The position numbers were made by a program, and so were the translations under genes. From Maricaulis maris_C (GTDB taxonomy: Bacteria > Pseudomonadota > Alphaproteobacteria > Caulobacterales > Maricaulaceae), in contig NZ_JAGDYT010000008.1 of the NCBI RefSeq assembly GCF_049116555.1, forward strand, positions 124,001 to 188,000: DNA of 64,000 nucleotides, read 5' to 3'. Position 1 is the stretch's first letter; each line of letters opens with the position of its first letter. This document shows positions 59,650 to 64,000 of this stretch, piece after piece. The notes beneath the pieces were generated by a model that ran no database searches, was not told where the DNA came from, and was given only the letters and a program-made list of their open reading frames with translations.

Positions 59650-60999
59650 ATGATTGGCAAGACACAAATGAACAAGACACTGGCTCGAGGCGCGCTGTGC
59701 GCTGTGGTGGCAGGCGTCGGTTTGACCGGAGCCGCACAGGCTCAAGTGTCAGAGGAAACAGCCTTTGTTTTCAATACGCTGTTATTCCTGATCGGGGGTT
59801 TCCTGGTCATGCTCATGGCGGCCGGGTTCGCCATGCTGGAAGCCGGTTTCGTGCGCACCAAGCACACCGCGGCCATCTGCCTGAAGAATATCGCCCTCTA
59901 CTCGATCGCCGGCATCATGTTCTACCTGGTCGGCTACCAGGTCATGTATGGCGGGCAGACACCGTATTTCGGAATGCCCGCGATCTGGGCGCCATCCGAA
60001 CTCGCGAGCGACGAGGCGATCGATCTGGGGACGGGCTATGCCGCGGCCTCGGACTGGTTCTTCCAGATGGTCTTCGTGGCCACCGCAGCCTCTATCGTCT
60101 CCGGTACCATTGCCGAGCGCGTGAAGCTCGGCCCCTTCTTCATCTTCGTGGTTATCCTTACCGCGTTGATCTACCCGATCCAGGGTAGCTGGGAATGGGG
60201 CGGCGGCTGGTTGGATGCCGACTTCGGCTTCTCTGACTTCGCCGGCTCGACCCTCGTTCACTCAACCGGTGGCTGGGCCGCCCTTGCCGGTGCCATTCTG
60301 ATTGGCGCGCGTTCCGGTCGCTTCGGCCCGGACTCCAAGCCAATGACCCCGGGGTCATTGCCGCTGGCAACGCTGGGTACCTTCATTCTCTGGTTCGGCT
60401 GGTTCGGCTTCAATGGCGCTTCGCAACTCGCACTGGGTTCCTCTGCTGATGCGGTCGCCATCTCGCAGATCTTTGCCAACACCAACATGGCGGCGGCCGG
60501 TGGCGTCGTGACGGCCTACCTCCTGTCCATGCTGCTCGGGGGCGGCAAGGCCAATCTCGCCTACTGCCTCAATGGGGCCCTGGCCGGACTGGTGGCCATC
60601 ACGGCCGAGCCGCTCACGCCGACAATCCTGCAGGCCATTGCCATTGGTGCGGTGGGTGCAGTGATCGCAACCTTCGGCGCCAAATTGCTCGAAACTGTCC
60701 GGATCGATGATGTTGTCGGGGCTATCCCGGTCCACCTCTTCGCCGGCATCTGGGGCACGATGGCCGTGCCGCTGACCAATTCCGACGCGACCTTCTTCGG
60801 CCAGGCCGTGGGCGTCGGTGCCATCGGTGCCTTCGTCTTTGCAACCAGCTTCGCTGTCTGGCTGATCCTCAAGATCACGGTCGGTATCCGACTGTCGCCA
60901 GACGCCGAAAATGTCGGTGGTGACCTGTCCGAGCTCGGACATGATGCCGGCTCCATCTTCGCCAGTGACGTGGGAAAGACTTCAGCCCCGGCGCAGTAA
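59650..60999 (+). CDS. amtB: Ammonium transporter
   Basis: A 449-residue Amt/MEP/Rh channel with a cleavable signal sequence (about 1-32, GAAQAQ) and 11 membrane helices. The conserved pore twin histidines are His204 (STLVHSTGGWA) and His362 (IPVHLFAGIWG). FGWFGFNGAS and CLNGALAGLVAITA are family signatures. ATG 59650 has GGGGGG upstream; ATG 59668 is an alternative. No glnK/glnB gene is adjacent, unlike most amtB loci, so the PII partner is elsewhere. Confidence 0.93.
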   Translation: MIGKTQMNKTLARGALCAVVAGVGLTGAAQAQVSEETAFVFNTLLFLIGGFLVMLMAAGFAMLEAGFVRTKHTAAICLKNIALYSIAGIMFYLVGYQVMYGGQTPYFGMPAIWAPSELASDEAIDLGTGYAAASDWFFQMVFVATAASIVSGTIAERVKLGPFFIFVVILTALIYPIQGSWEWGGGWLDADFGFSDFAGSTLVHSTGGWAALAGAILIGARSGRFGPDSKPMTPGSLPLATLGTFILWFGWFGFNGASQLALGSSADAVAISQIFANTNMAAAGGVVTAYLLSMLLGGGKANLAYCLNGALAGLVAITAEPLTPTILQAIAIGAVGAVIATFGAKLLETVRIDDVVGAIPVHLFAGIWGTMAVPLTNSDATFFGQAVGVGAIGAFVFATSFAVWLILKITVGIRLSPDAENVGGDLSELGHDAGSIFASDVGKTSAPAQ

Positions 61000-61249
61000 C
61001 GGCTCAAGCGGCCGGATCCGGAAAGCCTGCCTTTCCGGATCCAGGCCCGCCGCCGGACGGGGCCGTCCCGGAGCCAAGCCAGACTACGTTATCAACCGGT
61101 GAGCGTCGGTCTTCGCCGAGCCACCCACAGACACTGAAATCCGCACCGGTCATCACGCGGTCAACGGGGGAGCTGCGCTCCCGTCCTGCCGACCGGAGCT
61201 TCAGGAAATCCAGACCATCCACACTCGATCTTCCACCCAGGAGTAAGTC
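61000..61249. other. amtB-porin intergenic region
   Basis: A 250-base gap containing the strong hairpin at 61014-61042. The remainder has no supported gene; GGAGTAA immediately before the porin ATG is its ribosome site. Confidence 0.45.
61014..61042 (+). terminator. Perfect 12-base hairpin after amtB
   Basis: GGATCCGGAAAG / CTTTCCGGATCC forms a perfect 12-base stem with a 5-base loop, 14 bases after the amtB stop. There is no T-tract, so it may be a Rho-linked terminator or an mRNA 3'-end stabiliser with partial read-through to the porin gene. Confidence 0.55.
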
Positions 61250-61921
61250 ATGAAAATCAAGTATCTCGCATTGGGCCTCGCTGCCTGCGCCTTCACCGCC
61301 CCGGTTGCCGCCCAGGAAGTTACCGGCAATGTCGCGCTCGGTTCGGACTATGTGTTCCGCGGTATCACCCAGACGGACGGCGGCCCGGCAATTTCCGGCG
61401 GCTTCGACGTTGAGGCCGAGGGCTTCTATGTCGGTGTCTGGGGCTCGAGCGTCGACTTCTCGGACGACACCACGATGGAGCTCGACCTCTATGGCGGCTA
61501 CGCCTTCTCCGGTGCCGGCTTCGATTATGATATCGGCGTGATCTATTACGCTTACCCCGACAGCCCGAGCGCTGGCGGAGACCAGAATTTCGTCGAATTC
61601 TATGGCGGTATCGGTCGCTCCTTCGGCCCGGTCGGCTGGGATGCCAAACTGTCCTATTCGCCGGAATTCTATGGTGAAACCGGTCAGGCCTGGTATCTGG
61701 AAACCGGTCTCGGAATGGAAGTGTTCGAAGGTATCAGCGTCGACGGCCGCATTGGGGCGAGCCGCTTTGATGACTTCCCGGGCGCCGACTATGAAGACTA
61801 TCAGCTTGGCGTGTCCGGCACGGTCTTCGGCAATGTCGGTTGGGACCTGCGCTATCATGATCTCTCCGACGGCGGAGATGAGAGCGTTGTCGTGACCTTC
61901 TCGCAGAGCTTTGGCGACTGA
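61250..61921 (+). CDS. TorF-family putative outer-membrane porin
   Basis: A 223-residue exported beta-barrel protein. The signal peptide is MKIKYLALGLAACAFTAPVAAQ. Then come alternating aromatic strands such as GNVALGSDYVFRGITQTDGGPAISGGFDVEAEGFYVGVWGSSVDF, the TorF (TIGR02001) signature, and a C-terminal VVVTFSQSFGD typical of barrel ends. It lies directly after amtB and may be co-regulated with nitrogen supply, although a hairpin separates them. Transported solute is unknown. Confidence 0.85.
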   Translation: MKIKYLALGLAACAFTAPVAAQEVTGNVALGSDYVFRGITQTDGGPAISGGFDVEAEGFYVGVWGSSVDFSDDTTMELDLYGGYAFSGAGFDYDIGVIYYAYPDSPSAGGDQNFVEFYGGIGRSFGPVGWDAKLSYSPEFYGETGQAWYLETGLGMEVFEGISVDGRIGASRFDDFPGADYEDYQLGVSGTVFGNVGWDLRYHDLSDGGDESVVVTFSQSFGD

Positions 61922-61954
61922 TCATTCGTCAAACTGATTGTTGTGGTGCGTGAA

Positions 61955-61984
61955 CGGGCCCGGCGGTTAGCCGGGCCCGCTTTC
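61955..61984. terminator. Terminator hairpin between converging genes
   Basis: CGGGCCCGGC (61955-61964) and GCCGGGCCCG (61970-61979) form a perfect 10-base stem with a 5-base loop, followed by CTTTC. It lies 34 bases after the porin stop and abuts the stop of the minus-strand lipoprotein gene, so it could serve both strands. The T-tract is poor. Confidence 0.7.
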
Positions 61985-63041
61985 ATTGGGGCCTTGCCCG
62001 CCAGATGCCGCCATTCGCACCGATGATCCAGGCGCTTTCGCCTGAGGGTGAGAAGGCGATCGCATTCGGCGCTTCGACCGGCCAAGCGCTCGCCTGCCAG
62101 CGGATCTGGTCGTCCTGCAGCACACCCGTGTCGATGCCATTGGTGCCGACTGTCAACCAGCGGCCCGCGCTCGCGACAACGTCCGAGCGGTAACCACCGG
62201 GCGCGGCGAGGGCTGGAGCCCAGCTGTCCCCTTGGTCATGCGACAGCGCGAAATTCCCTATCGTGGCGTCGGGTTGTTGATAGTCACCGCCGCTGATGGC
62301 GAGCAGGCCGTCCTCGCTGATCGCGACGCCGAATATGCCTGCACCGCCGCTTCCAGCGGCCATCGGCGTCTCGAGCGCGGTCCAGCTGTCGCCGAAATCG
62401 CAACTGCGCAATATCCGGGCGACGGCACCGCCTCCGGTCCCGATATAGGCGCATCCATCGGCGCTCAGAGCGATCGAGGAGTTGGAGGCCGCAAATCCCG
62501 CTTCACCTTCCAGCGGAGTGGGCATTGCCGGCAGCGCTGCCCAGCTCATGCCGCCGTCGAGCGTTCGCAGGACCAGGAATGCGCCGTCGACCGGATCGGA
62601 AAAGGCCAGGCCGCGCTGGTCATCCCAGAAAGCGAGGCTGTCAAAGAAGGCGGATCCCGTTTCATCCTCCCAGATCAGCTGGAAAGACGCGCCGCCGTCT
62701 GCGGTACGCAGGATCCGTCCCGGTTGGCCGGCGGTGACGAAGAGGGCTGTTTCGGCGTCGAAGCCATGCGCCGAGCGCAGGTCGGCGCCTTCGGCGAAGT
62801 CGGTTGTCAGAACCTGCCAATGCGCGCCGCCATCGACCGTACGCAGGATTTGCCCGTCCGGGGCACCAATCCAGACGACGTCATCGGACACGACGCTCAA
62901 ACCTCTCAAGGAGGTAGAAACGCCACTCTCCTGGAGCGTCAAAGACCAGGATGCCGGGGCCGGTGTCCCCTCTGGTGCCGTGCAGGCCGCCAGCACCAGA
63001 AAAGAGCCGGCTCCACCGGCAATGCGAGCCGTGTCCGTCAT
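61983..63041 (-). CDS. YCF48/BNR-repeat beta-propeller lipoprotein
   Basis: A 352-residue lipoprotein: MTDTARIAGGAGSFLVLAAC gives a lipobox. Repeats of the sialidase/YCF48 type recur: VWIGAPDGQILRTVDGGAHWQVL, GRILRTADGGASFQLIW, FLVLRTLDGGMSWAAL, RILRSCDFGDSWTAL and SHDQGDSWAPAL, five to six Asp-box-like blades. Related proteins are photosystem-assembly-like or oxidoreductase-type propellers of uncertain role in non-phototrophs. The ATG at 63041 overlaps the stop of the upstream protease gene (ATGA), so they are coupled. Confidence 0.82.
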   Translation of the reverse strand: MTDTARIAGGAGSFLVLAACTAPEGTPAPASWSLTLQESGVSTSLRGLSVVSDDVVWIGAPDGQILRTVDGGAHWQVLTTDFAEGADLRSAHGFDAETALFVTAGQPGRILRTADGGASFQLIWEDETGSAFFDSLAFWDDQRGLAFSDPVDGAFLVLRTLDGGMSWAALPAMPTPLEGEAGFAASNSSIALSADGCAYIGTGGGAVARILRSCDFGDSWTALETPMAAGSGGAGIFGVAISEDGLLAISGGDYQQPDATIGNFALSHDQGDSWAPALAAPGGYRSDVVASAGRWLTVGTNGIDTGVLQDDQIRWQASAWPVEAPNAIAFSPSGESAWIIGANGGIWRARPQ

Positions 63042-64000
63042 TCGAGGCCGAGCAGGCTGGCGCTGTCGCAATGCCAGCACGTGTCCGCCCCGATCGGGCT
63101 GCCCGGCGGGATACGCGTCTCGACCAATTCCGGTGTCTCTCCCGCATCGTGGCGATCCAGCCCGGCTTGAGCCGCCCGGGCCAGCCAGAGCTGGTGTGCC
63201 GCTGCGGCGTCGTCACGCCGGCGGGAGGGCTCATTGCGGGCAATGGCCTCAAGCCGCAGCCGCGCCGCGGCTGCCGGGACGGTCGGGTCAGCGGCCATGA
63301 TTTCCATCAATTGAGCGACATATTCCGTCTGCAGGGCGTGCCGGATCGGGGCCAGTCGGGCCGCCTCATCGCGCGGCGCCTCGAACAGCTGACCCTCAAC
63401 GGCGTCCAGCAGCCGGGCGAGGTCCATCCGGCTGTTGTCCCGGGCTGCCTGTTCGGCCAGGCGTGATAGCCGGGCCGGGTTGAGCAGGGCCTGCAGCGTG
63501 ATGCGCCCGGATGCGGCCGCCGCGCCGCTGCGGGAGAAGGCCGGATAGTCATTGGAGCGGAAGAGCTCGCGGGTCGCTGCGGCGTCGTAATCGGCGAAAG
63601 CGGCCGGCATCATCAGCGCCAGGATATCGTCTGAAAGATCGAGAGCCTGAGGGTCAAGCGTGGAGAGCAAGGCCGCAAGCGCCCGGTCCTGATCACCGGC
63701 GGAGACCGGCTCCATCCGGACCAGGTCAGCGCGGTTGAGGCCGTATCCGAAGGTGACGCCGCCAATGGATTTTGCCGCCGCTTCAACCTGGTAGCGGTGA
63801 TAGAGATAGATGGGCGAAAGGACCTGGCGCAGCGAGCTGGCCGGTTGGCCATGGGCGAGCACATTCTGCCCGAAACCGGCGAGTGCCCGCTCGCGCACCG
63901 CCATCGTCTCGATCAGCATGTCGACCGGATCGGCGCCATTGTCCCACAGATTGGCCAATGGATGCCCGCTGGCATTGCCGCGGGCATGACGGTCAGTGAT
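63038..64000 (-). CDS. C-terminal part of a zinc-dependent metalloprotease (met-zincin, DUF4953/DUF5117 type), truncated by window edge
   Basis: The frame is open from its TGA at 63038 to the right edge (320 codons seen), so the start is outside the window. HPLANLWDNGADPVDMLIE, LSPIYLYHRYQVEAAAKSIGGVTFGYGL and LLNPARLSRLAEQAARDNSRMDLARLLDAVEGQLF match the C-terminal region of large exported metalloproteases of this family. The HExxH zinc site would lie further N-terminal and is not visible. It is followed by the YCF48-type lipoprotein gene with ATGA overlap. Confidence 0.78.
   Translation of the reverse strand: MTDRHARGNASGHPLANLWDNGADPVDMLIETMAVRERALAGFGQNVLAHGQPASSLRQVLSPIYLYHRYQVEAAAKSIGGVTFGYGLNRADLVRMEPVSAGDQDRALAALLSTLDPQALDLSDDILALMMPAAFADYDAAATRELFRSNDYPAFSRSGAAAASGRITLQALLNPARLSRLAEQAARDNSRMDLARLLDAVEGQLFEAPRDEAARLAPIRHALQTEYVAQLMEIMAADPTVPAAAARLRLEAIARNEPSRRRDDAAAAHQLWLARAAQAGLDRHDAGETPELVETRIPPGSPIGADTCWHCDSASLLGLE

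Noticed and set aside
1..64000. Mobile elements, tRNA/rRNA genes or CRISPR arrays
   Set aside because: No transposase, integrase, phage gene, regularly spaced repeat array, tRNA-like cloverleaf or rRNA segment was recognised, though a covariance search was not possible here.

Overview
The window is GC-rich DNA from an alphaproteobacterium. The gene set resembles Caulobacterales/Maricaulales (Hyphomonadaceae or Maricaulaceae, for example Maricaulis): a Caulobacter-type oxidative xylose (Weimberg) pathway, a ChrR/RpoE module, many lipoprotein glycoside hydrolases and TorF/AmtB-like neighbours. Genus assignment is inference; no rRNA or tRNA gene was seen.

Left third (about 1-15.4 kb): a xylan/xylose region. 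A LacI regulator precedes xylX-xylB-xylose transporter, xylC and a convergent xylD. These cover xylose to alpha-ketoglutarate semialdehyde; the last enzyme, the semialdehyde dehydrogenase (XylA), is not in the window. A GntR regulator, a GH3 beta-xylosidase/glucosidase, a GH43 lipoprotein and a GH10 xylanase lipoprotein supply xylose. A LacI-type operator overlaps the xylX promoter, and an identical 13-base site before xylD and before the GH3 gene probably marks the GntR regulon. 15.5-20.5 kb: an RND efflux pair and a crotonase-fold protein that lacks both catalytic glutamates.

20.6-34.3 kb: a second polysaccharide region (beta-glucan/cellulose type). GH3 and GH9 enzymes lie on the minus strand. 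Opposite them is an overlapping operon: GH3 beta-glucosidase, lipoprotein lactonase, GntP-type permease, GPH symporter and LacI regulator, followed by a second GPH symporter.

34.3-45.5 kb: signalling and stress. A CHASE4-like GGDEF-EAL protein is followed by a minus-strand operon (FAD oxidoreductase, DUF1365, cyclopropane-fatty-acid synthase-like). This operon is divergent from an ECF sigma factor and a ChrR-type anti-sigma factor; both directions carry TGATCC-N18-TAA promoters expected for RpoE/ChrR control. Then come an orphan LacI and a four-gene partner-switching cassette (HPt, STAS, receiver-PP2C, HATPase). 45.6-47.8 kb: a secreted protein with two tandem domains and a membrane dipeptidase.

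47.8-58.5 kb: one minus-strand branched-chain amino acid operon, ilvD-ilvC-ilvB-ilvN-leuA-ilvE-leuC-leuD-leuB. It is preceded by an unmistakable attenuator: a 45-residue leader peptide with a Leu/Val/Ile run, a strong terminator and a 9-base perfect antiterminator pairing. 58.7-64 kb: a YbaN/DUF454 protein, AmtB ammonium transporter, TorF-type porin, a YCF48-type lipoprotein and the C-terminal part of a zinc metalloprotease cut by the window edge. No insertion sequence, prophage or CRISPR array was seen.
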